Shown here: piece after piece, positions 8,593 to 19,315 of the stretch
Position numbering within the stretch: the first letter of the stretch is position 1
Layout of the letters: every line of letters starts with the position of its first letter
NCBI GenBank assembly: GCA_021820245.1
Contig: JAKADT010000004.1
Coordinates: 1-38,746, forward strand
Origin: Thermoplasmata archaeon
GTDB taxonomy: Archaea; Thermoplasmatota; Thermoplasmata; Thermoplasmatales; Thermoplasmataceae
Length of the DNA stretch: 38,746 nt
Reading direction: 5' to 3'
Notes under the pieces: model-generated
What the model was told of the DNA's origin: nothing
The model's database searches: none
Seen by the model: the letters and a program-made list of their open reading frames with translations, nothing else
Made by a program: the position numbers and the translations under genes

Positions 8593-11502
8593 ATGAACAG
8601 AAGGGTATATGCAGTGATATTTGTTATCATTCTCTTATTATTGCCATTTCAAATAATGCATCCAGATAATCGGAATCCCAACGTCAATATTTCAGGCAAT
8701 AATGTTATTCGACCATATAATTCGGATACATTCAGAGTAATTGGCCAGAACGGAACCACTGACATCTACAGAATACAGCAGAACCTAACTGTAAGCAGTG
8801 GTTCCACACTTGAATTCCTCAACACACATGTTGAATTCCTCCCTGGATCAGGTGAGAATTATTCAATAACTGTTTTCGGACGCCTGGTTCTAATGAACTC
8901 CAGTATAAGCCTTGACGATCCAGGAAGTTCAGAAATCTTTCTCTTCATTAATGGAGGTGAAGCCGCTAACAGAACAGGACTGGAAATGGTGAATTCAACT
9001 CTTGACTTCAATGGTGTTATAGATACCAGCAACACCACCCTGAGAATCTATAATTCCACAACCAGAACTCCCTTCTCTGATCCAAGCCTGTCAAACGAGG
9101 ATCTCAGATACAGCTTTTCAAACACAACACTGTACACACTTAACTCAAATTTGTCCGGCATGGAAACACACGGACAGGATGGTGAATACCTGTCTGGAGG
9201 ACTGAACTGGAACAATGAACCAGTGGAAAACAGCAGCAGGATTGTTTTTCCATCTGAGTGGGTGCTGAAACCGGATGCGCTTACAAATATCATTTCTGTG
9301 ACAATTGGTTACGGTATAGGAAATACAACATCAGGTTCGAACCTGACTTTTAGTCTGTTCGGCAAACCCATATACACGTACTACTACCCGGCACATAACG
9401 GAACTGAGGATTCAGTGGTGAAGCATTTTAACATATCCATAATGAATGATCCTCAAATTCCAGACACCTTCAATTCGTCCTACAACTTCTCTGTATATCA
9501 GCATCTTGTAATCAATCAGGTATTTCTGGACAGTATAAACATTACTTTCCTTTCCAATGATACAGTCTCCTTGCTCGGCAGGAATAATTTCGGCATATAT
9601 CTGAGGAACAGCACATGGATCTCGTACAATGACAGCTTCAGCCTTAATATGGTCCCCTATTACAGCTATGCGAACGTTCCAAATCCCGAAAAAAACGCAA
9701 TTTTTCTTGAGGATAATTCCATCCTGTATGCAGTTGGTATGAAGATAAGCCCGGATATTCCAGGTGCCTTCACACCGGTCTACACAACGGGAAACTCACG
9801 GGTCTTCTATTTTTCCATATTTTCTGTCAAACAGAAAAACCAGTTCGGGGAATTGCTGAATGCAGGCAATAACATAACTTCCACTTCACTGAATCCGGAT
9901 ATGCAGAATATCACATGTTTATGGAACGGGAGAATTTCATCAATGATCCGCCAGTTAGATGGAAGTGAAAACATATATGGCCAGAATATGGAATTGAAAC
10001 GGTTTATTCTTCTGGATTCCTTTCAGAATGAGAGCAATAAAGTTGAATTCACGGGTAATTATGAAGACAGAACTTTAGGTTCTGTTTACTATTTTTCACT
10101 TCAACCGATGGAACACTTCAATTTCACAGGTCAGCTCAATATGGTTTACACAGATCCATATCCAGTTCTGAATATAACCGCCGGGGATATGATTGTGGGT
10201 TCTGCTAACCAGGTTAACATATCAATAGGTTCACAACAGGGGTCATCAAATCTCACAGTCATAAAGGTGATGTTATCAAACAATTCTAATTCACCCATTA
10301 CTGTGGCAGTTGAACCTATGGTTGTGAATCAGGGAACTGTATTCATGCAGACAGTTAATATTTCACCCAGTAGTCACATGTATACTGGAGTGTACAGATT
10401 AACCCTGTACGTGGTTGAAAATCAGGGATTCGCAAATAACTCCATATGGGAATTCCACAGGGACATCCTGATATACTCGACAGCCGGATTATCAACAGGG
10501 TTGAATTATACTGAGGAACCAAACAAAACACTCAGGGCAAACGTTACTGTTCATGGTATTTCACCCTGCATGGAGGGCGATTCTATGATCTCTTTCATTC
10601 TGGAAAACAATGGCGTGATCCTTGAAGAGAGAAACATTTCCGTGATATATTCAGGCGTATCCACAGAGTCATTTCATTACACGCTGACAGATTACAGAAA
10701 TGCCACAGAAATGATGTCTTTCGTTTATGTACCCTTTCCGGGTACAGGCAAGGAGAGCAGATCCCTGCAGTCCTATGCTTTTATCAGACAGCCTCCTCCC
10801 GAAATTATTCCAGACTACAGAGTGATACTGCATGGCATTGGCATCACAGGGGGTGAGATGTGGCATATTTACAATGGTACTTCCACATATGCAAGCGTCA
10901 ATGGAAATATTTCACTTGATATTCCAAACGGTACCTACTTTTTCTCCATCAAGAACCCATCCGGTTTCATCAGCAATGAAAGCAGCATTGCATTTACCGT
11001 GAATGGAACAGGTATCAGTCTCGGAGTTAGGTTCACAAGGATAGAATACCGGCTGGAAATCATTGAAGTTGGTCTCAATGCCAACACATCATGGAGGGTC
11101 CAGATGAATAATATCACAATGGAAACCAGCAGAAATTTTATCCGGTTAGAAATTTATCCGGGAAATTACACACTGGTATTCACTTCAGTTGGACTTTATT
11201 CCCCTGAAAGACCCCTTATAATGATCAACATATCGGCTTCACCAGTGGTTGTAGTTGAGAATTTTTCATATACTGGAGGCTTTACAGGGATCGTGGAAGA
11301 GCATCCGGCATATACCCTTGCCACCATGGGGATATCTGTCCTTGCATTATTGTATTATATGGATATCAGGAAGAGATCATATTTCCCGTGTCTCAGCTGT
11401 GGAACAACATGGCCCAGGAAGAGAAAAATATGTCCGGGATGTGGAAGAAAAATGAATGGAAAAAACCAGGAAATGGGAGAATCCATAAATAAGAAACAGT
11501 GA
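8593..11502 (+). CDS. Large secreted/surface protein with one C-terminal TM helix and a cytoplasmic zinc ribbon
   Basis: N-terminal hydrophobic signal (VYAVIFVIILLLLPFQIM), many N-X-S/T sequons, TM TLATMGISVLALLYYM, then CLSCGTTWPRKRKICPGCGRKM. Confidence 0.85.
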   Translation: MNRRVYAVIFVIILLLLPFQIMHPDNRNPNVNISGNNVIRPYNSDTFRVIGQNGTTDIYRIQQNLTVSSGSTLEFLNTHVEFLPGSGENYSITVFGRLVLMNSSISLDDPGSSEIFLFINGGEAANRTGLEMVNSTLDFNGVIDTSNTTLRIYNSTTRTPFSDPSLSNEDLRYSFSNTTLYTLNSNLSGMETHGQDGEYLSGGLNWNNEPVENSSRIVFPSEWVLKPDALTNIISVTIGYGIGNTTSGSNLTFSLFGKPIYTYYYPAHNGTEDSVVKHFNISIMNDPQIPDTFNSSYNFSVYQHLVINQVFLDSINITFLSNDTVSLLGRNNFGIYLRNSTWISYNDSFSLNMVPYYSYANVPNPEKNAIFLEDNSILYAVGMKISPDIPGAFTPVYTTGNSRVFYFSIFSVKQKNQFGELLNAGNNITSTSLNPDMQNITCLWNGRISSMIRQLDGSENIYGQNMELKRFILLDSFQNESNKVEFTGNYEDRTLGSVYYFSLQPMEHFNFTGQLNMVYTDPYPVLNITAGDMIVGSANQVNISIGSQQGSSNLTVIKVMLSNNSNSPITVAVEPMVVNQGTVFMQTVNISPSSHMYTGVYRLTLYVVENQGFANNSIWEFHRDILIYSTAGLSTGLNYTEEPNKTLRANVTVHGISPCMEGDSMISFILENNGVILEERNISVIYSGVSTESFHYTLTDYRNATEMMSFVYVPFPGTGKESRSLQSYAFIRQPPPEIIPDYRVILHGIGITGGEMWHIYNGTSTYASVNGNISLDIPNGTYFFSIKNPSGFISNESSIAFTVNGTGISLGVRFTRIEYRLEIIEVGLNANTSWRVQMNNITMETSRNFIRLEIYPGNYTLVFTSVGLYSPERPLIMINISASPVVVVENFSYTGGFTGIVEEHPAYTLATMGISVLALLYYMDIRKRSYFPCLSCGTTWPRKRKICPGCGRKMNGKNQEMGESINKKQ

Positions 11503-11505
11503 TTC

Positions 11506-11970
11506 ATGGTTGTATTGAAAAAGGCGCTTTTTATTGATCGGGATGGAACCATAATAAAGGATATTCCTTATTCCGCTGACGCTGGAAGGATAGAAATATA
11601 CCATGACGCCGTAGACCTCATGAAACGGTATTCTGGAGAAGGTTACCTTATCGTCATCATTACAAATCAGTCTGGCATAAACAGGGGATATTTTACGGTA
11701 CAGGAGTTGAAAATTTTCAATGATGTGCTCATTCATTATCTTCAGAATATGGGAGTGCACATTGATGCCGTATACTTCTGCCCTCATACTCCAGAAGAAA
11801 ATTGCAGGTGCAGAAAGCCTGAAACAGGAATGGTGACTGCCGCAGCCACTGATCTCAATATAGACATAAAAAATTCAGTAATGGCAGGTGACAGGGAAGA
11901 TATGGACGGTGGGCTTGCTGAGAGACTCGGTATGAGATTCATACTCATGAAGCACGAACAGAGCGAGTGA
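11506..11970 (+). CDS. gmhB: HAD-family D-glycero-D-manno-heptose 1,7-bisphosphate phosphatase-like (GmhB-like)
   Basis: ALFIDRDGTIIKD, IITNQSGINRGYFT, YFCPHTPEENCRCRKPETGM (Zn-binding loop typical of GmhB/HisB-N), MAGDREDM. Confidence 0.8.
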   Translation: MVVLKKALFIDRDGTIIKDIPYSADAGRIEIYHDAVDLMKRYSGEGYLIVIITNQSGINRGYFTVQELKIFNDVLIHYLQNMGVHIDAVYFCPHTPEENCRCRKPETGMVTAAATDLNIDIKNSVMAGDREDMDGGLAERLGMRFILMKHEQSE

Positions 11971-12025
11971 CTATTCAGTCGCTGATATCTTCTGTTGGCC
12001 TTTCATCAGAGGATGGAATAAAATT

Positions 12026-12577
12026 TCAGATTGTATACATGTGCATGTAATGTTCCGTGAGATCCTCACCCTTAACAAAAGAAAATCCATGCTTCTTCAT
12101 GATGCTTTTCAACTCATCCTGTCCTATCTTGATTTCCGCTGGTGGGCCAATGGTGGATTCCTTCTTGAATTCAATGAATATGATCTGGGTCTTATCTATG
12201 AATGTGCTTACCATGTTATTCAGTATCTTATCCCTGCATTTAAGGTCGTGAAAAACGTTGGAGAAAAGAATCTTTGTATATCTACTGTAGTCGGAAACCG
12301 TACAGACATCAGTCTGTAAAACAACCAGATTCTTAATGGCATTTGCTTCCAGAGTGTTCTTAATTTCGCTGACAGATTCCTCATTGAGATCCATGGCTGT
12401 AACAGATCCACGAGTTACCTCCTTCGCAAAGGAAAGTGCATAAAATCCATCTCCTGCGCCGATATCCAGCAGACTATCTCTGGGATTAAGTCCTATGAAT
12501 CTGTCTACATTTTCAAAAGGGATATATTTTTCTCTCATTTCCCGGGTTCGGGTGTAATCATGATTTTTCCATTCCAT
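12026..12577 (-). CDS. Class I SAM-dependent methyltransferase
   Basis: LLDIGAGDGFYALSFAKEV motif I, VTAMDLNEESVSEIK motif II. Confidence 0.88.
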   Translation of the reverse strand: MEWKNHDYTRTREMREKYIPFENVDRFIGLNPRDSLLDIGAGDGFYALSFAKEVTRGSVTAMDLNEESVSEIKNTLEANAIKNLVVLQTDVCTVSDYSRYTKILFSNVFHDLKCRDKILNNMVSTFIDKTQIIFIEFKKESTIGPPAEIKIGQDELKSIMKKHGFSFVKGEDLTEHYMHMYTI

Positions 12578-12687
12578 TCAAATCATGTCTTCATACCGAA
12601 TTCATATATTAGCTGTTTGAAATAAGTCTCAAATCTTCTGGGTAAAATCATGAGATTTGCCTCGGGACAGAAAAATTATATCCATGC

Positions 12688-14640
12688 TCACGAGAATACC
12701 GTCTTCTCGCCCATGATATTACCAAAAAAGGCTATAATCCGAAATTCCTGACCATCCCTTAGAAACTGTGTTGAATTATATGGAACAATAAAGAAAGTTT
12801 CAGTCTGGTGGATATCTATTGTCTGGGAACTGTTCACGTCATACCACAGCATATTATTGATATTGCTCATGGGGCCAGAAGGAATTATCCTGAAAAGAAC
12901 AGGTACACTTGTATCTCCATTTCCATTGTATGTGAGATTTACAATCATTTCATCCACAATGCTGGAATTCTTGCCTGTAAAACTTTCAACATGAACTGAA
13001 TTTATGCTGAAATGGCTATCACCATGGGAAACTTCGAGAAATGCCGCGGTGGGAATTATGATAAGAACTACTGATGCCAGGGCAATATTCCTGAACGTTC
13101 TGGTTCTCGACAGGCTGGCAACTTTCTTCCCCATGGGTTTAACAAGTCCAGATAATCCATCAACGCTCTCCCTTTCCCTCATTATACTGGGAATAACGAG
13201 AAGGGATATCAGGGGCCAGAACATGATATACTGAACAAGGAGCCTGTAGTTGAAGAGGAATATTATAACCGGAATCACAAAGAGACAATATTTCAGCCGG
13301 TTGAAGTATATCCAGTAGGCAATAACTGAAAATAGGGAAATATATACCATCATCAGGAAGAAAAATGACCTGGATATTGAAAAGTACCCTGCAAAAGACA
13401 GTTGGGAAATACCGGATCCAACACCTATGATCAGTGAAGTCTCAGGCGAGATAATGGAGGTAAAGAATGCAACTGGATTTAGATATATAAAATATGCATT
13501 GATAAGCATGAAAGATGCAGCAAATGCCAAAAACCACTTACTTAAACTTCGGGTACCATGAGTCCTCATCATGTATATGGCGAAAAAGGGCAGGACAATA
13601 AGAGGGAACTGTTTGAAGGATGCGGAAATACCGATAAATGTTCCAGAAACCAGCGGTTTTTGCTCCATTATGAATGATGCCATTAACATTGAAACCCAGA
13701 ATATGCTATTTCCCACGGTAAGACCTTCATAAAAGAACTGCATTGTGGAAAATATGGATAGAGCAACGAACGGTATATAGTTGGAGTAACCTTTTTTCAT
13801 GAAATTATAGGAAAGAAGAAGAAATGGCAGTATGAAAAGTGGGACCTGTATGAAACCCTCCTTTATGTGGAAAAGCACCGCGGGAATGTATGATATAAAT
13901 GAAAGGGCGGGGTAACCGAGTGACTGCACAAATCCACCCGTTGAAATGGGGGTTGTCCTGTCCACCGTGAAACCAAGCACTGGAAGGATCCCATACAATG
14001 TCCCCTTTATGTAAGGATCAATTCCCTTAAGAAATAACTGGGCGGAATAGTAGTCAAAAACAGATTCATCGGTCGGGAACTGTGCGACGCTCATCATCAT
14101 TATAATGAGGATTACCAGGGATGCGGCTATGGTGCCGATTACGAACGATCTGAGGTGTATCCGTTCTGCATACCCCATGAACTGGCTTACTATGACGGCC
14201 AGTGATACAGCGTTGCATGCAATTATAATCACCAGATACATCATAGATGACCATGGAACCAGCAGGAATGAAACAATCTCGGCAGTGATGGAGAACACGT
14301 AAATTGCTAGCCCATGTGAAAAGTCTGGAACATACCATCCGGACAGGGCAAACAGTATTAGAATGAATGCAAAAAGGGAAATAATGAATTCAGCAAAGAT
14401 TGCAAACAGTTGTGTATATCCGAAACTCATGTTAAGGTAAAAAGGGGCCACGGTAAGGGAAGATCCCGCAGCAAGCATGAAGAGTCTTCCGGAAGAAAAA
14501 GAATCCACTCTGACAAAATGACGCTCTTGCCTGTTTACGAAACGTGAAGTGATGAGATTCTTCAATATAAATCCTGAATGAAGTTTGACACATAAAACTT
14601 TCCGAGATATTGCTCCCCGATGGTCAGAAGCATATTTCAA
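12688..14640 (-). CDS. Polytopic membrane protein, probable lipid-linked-sugar glycosyltransferase (GT39/GT87-like)
   Basis: Many TM segments plus FPTDESVFDYYSAQLFLKGIDPYIKG (acidic extracytoplasmic loop typical of GT-C enzymes). Confidence 0.65.
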   Translation of the reverse strand: MKYASDHRGAISRKVLCVKLHSGFILKNLITSRFVNRQERHFVRVDSFSSGRLFMLAAGSSLTVAPFYLNMSFGYTQLFAIFAEFIISLFAFILILFALSGWYVPDFSHGLAIYVFSITAEIVSFLLVPWSSMMYLVIIIACNAVSLAVIVSQFMGYAERIHLRSFVIGTIAASLVILIIMMMSVAQFPTDESVFDYYSAQLFLKGIDPYIKGTLYGILPVLGFTVDRTTPISTGGFVQSLGYPALSFISYIPAVLFHIKEGFIQVPLFILPFLLLSYNFMKKGYSNYIPFVALSIFSTMQFFYEGLTVGNSIFWVSMLMASFIMEQKPLVSGTFIGISASFKQFPLIVLPFFAIYMMRTHGTRSLSKWFLAFAASFMLINAYFIYLNPVAFFTSIISPETSLIIGVGSGISQLSFAGYFSISRSFFFLMMVYISLFSVIAYWIYFNRLKYCLFVIPVIIFLFNYRLLVQYIMFWPLISLLVIPSIMRERESVDGLSGLVKPMGKKVASLSRTRTFRNIALASVVLIIIPTAAFLEVSHGDSHFSINSVHVESFTGKNSSIVDEMIVNLTYNGNGDTSVPVLFRIIPSGPMSNINNMLWYDVNSSQTIDIHQTETFFIVPYNSTQFLRDGQEFRIIAFFGNIMGEKTVFS

Positions 14641-14726
14641 AGAGCATTATTCGATAAATCTGTAAGAAAAATGATCATAATTGGTTTTAGTGAAAAATTT
14701 ATATTGATACAGCATATGGTTATAAA

Positions 14727-15338
14727 ATGCCAATTTATAACAGCGATGAGCATGAAATTATGAAAAGCGACGCCACACTTGTCGATCATTCCATCAAGGT
14801 TTCAGATGGAACGCTTTATCTCAGCAATAGCAGAGTCATATACGAAAGAAAAGGAAAAAAGAAGCTTTTCAGGGCCATACCACCACATATAGATATGGAG
14901 TTAAAGCTCACCGAACTGAAAGATGCTGCCGGTTCCGAACCAAAGCTGAAATTCTGGGCCAGGAGGATTCTTACAGTTACCTATGAAAGAGATAACTCAA
15001 CACAGAGTGCCGATTTTGTTGTTGAGGAGCCTGATGCTTGGGCCAGGTCTATACAGCAGTGGGCATCAGAGGCCAAACGCCGTTCATCTGAAAAATCTGA
15101 GAGGGAAAAGGAGGACGAGAAAAAAAGGGAGATAGAGATGGCCAGGGCTAAAACTCCCGGAGCAAACATCAATATTCTCTACAATGAAGAATCAGGGAAG
15201 AAAAAGAAGAGCGAACCAAAATACGTGGACGCTGAGACTGATGATAATCTCCCTGCATCCATCAAGAACTGTCCCTCATGTGGTGAACAGGTCCCTTCAA
15301 ATGCAAAGTTCTGTCCCAACTGCGGTCATCAGTTCTGA
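14727..15338 (+). CDS. PH-like domain protein with C-terminal zinc ribbon
   Basis: N-terminal HSIKVSDGTLYLSNSRVIYERKGKK; C-terminal CPSCGEQVPSNAKFCPNCGHQF. Confidence 0.75.
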   Translation: MPIYNSDEHEIMKSDATLVDHSIKVSDGTLYLSNSRVIYERKGKKKLFRAIPPHIDMELKLTELKDAAGSEPKLKFWARRILTVTYERDNSTQSADFVVEEPDAWARSIQQWASEAKRRSSEKSEREKEDEKKREIEMARAKTPGANINILYNEESGKKKKSEPKYVDAETDDNLPASIKNCPSCGEQVPSNAKFCPNCGHQF

Positions 15339-15392
15339 CCTTTCCATCCATTTCTTTGAACTGAAAGAACATGTTCAGCTGTTCATAGGCGG

Positions 15393-15797
15393 ATGAGTAG
15401 GTTGTCACCAGATGCCAGGGATTCAAAGAAAGATACATCTGAAAATATGGATGAGAACCATAATTCTCCAGCATGGCGGATTATTGATCTGACAGATGCG
15501 GATTTTGCAAAGGCAATAATGTCGAATGAGAAGATCGTGGTTGAGTTCTGGAAGGAACTCTGTGTACCATGTGCTGTAATGAAAACCATATTTGAAAATG
15601 TTACAGAACAATACAGGGGCAGTGTAAAGAGTGCAAGGGCCAGAGTCGACAGTGCGCAGACGGTCCTCAAGTTATTCAATGTGTTCAATGTACCCACGTT
15701 CCTCTTTTTTTACAAAGGAAAGGTGGTTGACACACTCATCGGGATAGTTTCTGAAGAAAATCTCAATAACACATTAAAGAAACTTTCCGCCATGTGA
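15393..15797 (+). CDS. Thioredoxin-like protein
   Basis: VVEFWKELCVPCAVMKTIFENV (CxxC), FNVFNVPTFLFFYKGKVVDTLIG (cis-Pro and thioredoxin C-terminal pattern). Confidence 0.85.
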   Translation: MSRLSPDARDSKKDTSENMDENHNSPAWRIIDLTDADFAKAIMSNEKIVVEFWKELCVPCAVMKTIFENVTEQYRGSVKSARARVDSAQTVLKLFNVFNVPTFLFFYKGKVVDTLIGIVSEENLNNTLKKLSAM

Positions 15798-15869
15798 CTG
15801 TACTCATGGTGAATAAATATGTACCTGAAGGAATAAGATTATTTAGGCTATGACGATCTGCCTCCTGAA

Positions 15870-17393
15870 TTGTTTGCCAGAAGATCCCCTGTATTGATGA
15901 TCCAGAATGTTATTGGTGCAGTACTTGGGTTAGTGGGACTTTTTTTCATAACCCGTTTCGTGGGGACAACTGAGTGGGGATTTGTCTCATTCGGTATCGG
16001 TTTTGTAGGAATTCTATCCCTTCTGGGTGATCTGGGGTATTCAACAGCGCACAACATAAAACTCTCACAGGGTGAGGATATTGAGGTATGTAACGGGACT
16101 TTTCTCACCATTAAACTCTTTCTCGGTTTCCTGTTCATTGCCATTGTACTGGGTTCCCTCATTATCTGGACACATGTGTTGCACAGGGGTTTTCAGTCCC
16201 CCATTGAGTTCTGGATCATTCTCTCCCTCATTCCATACTTCTTCTTTTCAAATTTTATAGGTTTCACAAAAACATTCTTTATCGCCAACCTGAAATCAAC
16301 CAGAATAGCAATCCCACCTGTTATAGAGGCTATATTGAGGAACTCTGTCTTCATAGTACTTGGTCTCACCATAAGATACAGCATCCTTTCCAATACCGGC
16401 TATTTTCCGGCTGTACTTGTCTCATCTGCTTACAGCTTTTCATACGCTGTCTATTTCCTCAGCTCATTCATCATGGGAAGACCTTGGAAAATAGCCAGGC
16501 CCACAAGGAAGATGATGAAGACTTATACTGCACTTGCCCTACCACTGGCTTTGGTTTCAGTAGTGGGTACAGTTAATGGCAATATAGATAAGGTAATCAT
16601 AGAGTTCTACTGGCATGCCACTGCAACAGGTGCATTCTACTCTTCCCAGAATATAGCACTTGTAGTTTCATCACTGAGTGCATCCCTGTCCATCTTCTTC
16701 CTTCCAATGCTTGTAAGAATAACCCAGGAACATCAGAAAGAGGAACACGCCCGGACAATCAAGGAATTTGAGAGACTCATATCGCTCTTCATTCTGCCTC
16801 TTGTTGTGGACATGGCCATACTTGCACAGTATGTTATGAATATATTCAACCAGGCTTACATAGCGTACAGCGCAATACTTGCTGTGCTTTCCATAAGGGC
16901 ATATTTTTCAGCAATAAACACACCCTACTCTTCTGCAATCATGTCCAGGCAGAAAACTGGGAGGATTGCTATCATAGATTTCCTGTCTGTTCTGGGAAAC
17001 ATAACTCTTATTCTTCTTCTGGTCCCACCATCAATATTCGGCTTGACATACTTCTCACTGGGTGCACTTGGAGCGGCTGTCGCCACAACCATAATCACCA
17101 TAATAGATACGGTGCTTTACCGTATATCAGTATCAAAACTTGAGAAGACAGGATACAATTTCAGGGTTGTACGGCACATCATCCCTGCCCTCATCCAGGC
17201 TGCGTTCATAATGTTTGTAGTCCATTTTATAAATCCAAAGGATATAATCATACTGGGACCCCTTGGAATTGCGGCAATCGGGGTGTATTTCCTTATGGCA
17301 ATTGCAATCAGGGAAACTTCGTTCGCTGACCTCATTACGCTGGTGAGGAGTTTCAGTCCGAGAACACTTTTCAGGCAGTTTAAAAACGAATGA
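15870..17393 (+). CDS. Polysaccharide/oligosaccharide flippase (MOP superfamily); TTG start as tracked
   Basis: Polytopic, N-terminal NVIGAVLGLVGLFFITRFVGTTEWGFVSFGIGFVGILSLLGDLGYSTAHN typical of Wzx-like proteins; start codon uncertain. Confidence 0.82.
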   Translation: MFARRSPVLMIQNVIGAVLGLVGLFFITRFVGTTEWGFVSFGIGFVGILSLLGDLGYSTAHNIKLSQGEDIEVCNGTFLTIKLFLGFLFIAIVLGSLIIWTHVLHRGFQSPIEFWIILSLIPYFFFSNFIGFTKTFFIANLKSTRIAIPPVIEAILRNSVFIVLGLTIRYSILSNTGYFPAVLVSSAYSFSYAVYFLSSFIMGRPWKIARPTRKMMKTYTALALPLALVSVVGTVNGNIDKVIIEFYWHATATGAFYSSQNIALVVSSLSASLSIFFLPMLVRITQEHQKEEHARTIKEFERLISLFILPLVVDMAILAQYVMNIFNQAYIAYSAILAVLSIRAYFSAINTPYSSAIMSRQKTGRIAIIDFLSVLGNITLILLLVPPSIFGLTYFSLGALGAAVATTIITIIDTVLYRISVSKLEKTGYNFRVVRHIIPALIQAAFIMFVVHFINPKDIIILGPLGIAAIGVYFLMAIAIRETSFADLITLVRSFSPRTLFRQFKNE

Positions 17394-17399
17394 ATCAAA

Positions 17400-19166
17400 C
17401 TAACCCGGTTTTTCCTGCAACAGTTTCATAACCACATTGCTATGGCTGTTTCCGCCGTAGGAAATGAAGAACTGCAGATTCATCATATAAAATGCTGGAT
17501 TGAGGATTATGGAAGCATTTCCATTTGTGGAAACAGGCAAGGGCACAGTTCCCATTTTCACTGTTCCATTAAAGTTGTCATATGAGTATGAGACATTCAC
17601 ATTGGTTACATTTTCATTTATGCCTGAAAATTCCACCAGATATTCTCCTGGTGCAATGAAGGGTGCATTGAAACCAATGGTTGTGTTACTGTCTGCGGCG
17701 CCAATTATTCCCGATTTGTAATAGCTTGGCCCAGCACTGTATTCAAGGGGTATGAACTGCCTGACATTTCCTCTGTAACCATTTTCCAGGAGGATCTCGC
17801 CATAGTCTTCAGCCACTATTCCATATTTATCCGGGATAAATATCCTGTTTATCTCGTTGAGCATGGTATGGTTGGTGTTAAGCGTAAAGTATGTGTTATA
17901 AAATGCCGGGCTGTAAGGGTCTGTTATGGCGAACTGTGGGTTATTCAGTTCTTTTATAAAATCGGGAAGGACCCAGTGATAACCGGACGTCAACTGAGGC
18001 ATGTTGTCCTGTATGACTATGGAGGAGTATAGTGGAACAAAGGATGCCATTTTCAATACACCCGAATCATATTGATGATATGTGATTTCATCAATTGTTT
18101 CGTAATTTCCTCTGTTTCCTGTAAGTGCATATTCAAGGTGCTGGTTGTCAAGGTTGTTTGTTACTGAATTGCCAAGGGGCGTGAACATCATGGCAAGAAG
18201 GATGTTGAAAATCAGGACAGCCGCCGCCAAACGTTTCACCGTTATGCCATGTTTTCCCATTTTTTTTCCAAACCTCTCTATACCGAATATGAAGGCCAGG
18301 AATATCTGCGCAGAGACAAGGGCAGTGTACTGGTAAAACATTGTGTCGACAAATGGGAAATAGGAATTTGCGAAGACAAGAGCTGCAAATGGTATTATGA
18401 GGAAAAGGAGATCAGGGGCCAGTATACATATAAAAAGCACCGGAAGCATAATCCATAAAAAATACGTGGCTTCATAGGTCCTGGAAGTATGTGTGAAGGC
18501 AAAAGTGGATGAGAATACTGAATTGTTTGCAAATGAAACGGCATATTGAGGCCCAATGTATAAATTGGCAGCTATAAATATCAAGGCTGAGGACAGAATA
18601 ATGAGAAAGCCTGTTCCTCTTATGTCTATACGTTTTGTAAAAGGTCTATCATGGATCAGTGCATACAGTCCAAACATTCCAATTATGACTGGAGCGAGTA
18701 GGTCAGTTACTGATGCAATCAGGGCAAATGCAACCGTTTTCTTTTTTTCTCCCTTAAGGTAGAAATAGAAAGAAAACAGGAAAGGGGTAGGGAAGAGTGC
18801 CATGAAGTGAAAATCAAACCACAGTGGACCGTAAAGTGGATAAAATAGCAGGTATGTCATCCCGATCATGAACGCAGAACCTCTGTCTTTGAGCTTCAGG
18901 TTGGCGATAAGATAAACAGGATAAGCTCCCAGGGATACCACGAACGCCTGGATTACAAGGACAGTCTGTGGATGTGGATATATAAGGTAGATTACGGAAA
19001 GTGGAAGATAGATAAGCTTGTTGAATGTGATATGTGTAAGGCTGTACCGGACACTCTCATGAAATACATAGTAAAGAAGCTGGGAACTCACTCCGAGATC
19101 GTAAACTCCAGCGTTCATCGCCATGTATTTCATTATGGCTATGTAGGAGTACACCACTCCATTCAA
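17400..19166 (-). CDS. DUF2079-like polytopic membrane protein
   Basis: MNAGVYDLGVSSQLLYY..., GMTYLLFYPLYGPLWFDFHFMALFPTPFLFSFYFY; polytopic N-terminal half, extracellular C-terminal domain. Confidence 0.75.
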   Translation of the reverse strand: MNGVVYSYIAIMKYMAMNAGVYDLGVSSQLLYYVFHESVRYSLTHITFNKLIYLPLSVIYLIYPHPQTVLVIQAFVVSLGAYPVYLIANLKLKDRGSAFMIGMTYLLFYPLYGPLWFDFHFMALFPTPFLFSFYFYLKGEKKKTVAFALIASVTDLLAPVIIGMFGLYALIHDRPFTKRIDIRGTGFLIILSSALIFIAANLYIGPQYAVSFANNSVFSSTFAFTHTSRTYEATYFLWIMLPVLFICILAPDLLFLIIPFAALVFANSYFPFVDTMFYQYTALVSAQIFLAFIFGIERFGKKMGKHGITVKRLAAAVLIFNILLAMMFTPLGNSVTNNLDNQHLEYALTGNRGNYETIDEITYHQYDSGVLKMASFVPLYSSIVIQDNMPQLTSGYHWVLPDFIKELNNPQFAITDPYSPAFYNTYFTLNTNHTMLNEINRIFIPDKYGIVAEDYGEILLENGYRGNVRQFIPLEYSAGPSYYKSGIIGAADSNTTIGFNAPFIAPGEYLVEFSGINENVTNVNVSYSYDNFNGTVKMGTVPLPVSTNGNASIILNPAFYMMNLQFFISYGGNSHSNVVMKLLQEKPG

Positions 19167-19315
19167 AATTGTAGCAATTAAGATTATTATTCCAAACCTG
19201 TCAATGCTTTTCTTCGTGCACCCATATACAAACCATACTTTAAGAATTGTTCCGGTGTGGTCACTGATCTCTCAAACAGAGTCAATGTTATATGGGAGTA
19301 TTTTCATGACATGAT

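Noticed and set aside
11377-11787. 136-aa minus-strand ORF
   Set aside because: Antisense across the surface-protein end and the GmhB-like gene; no coding signature
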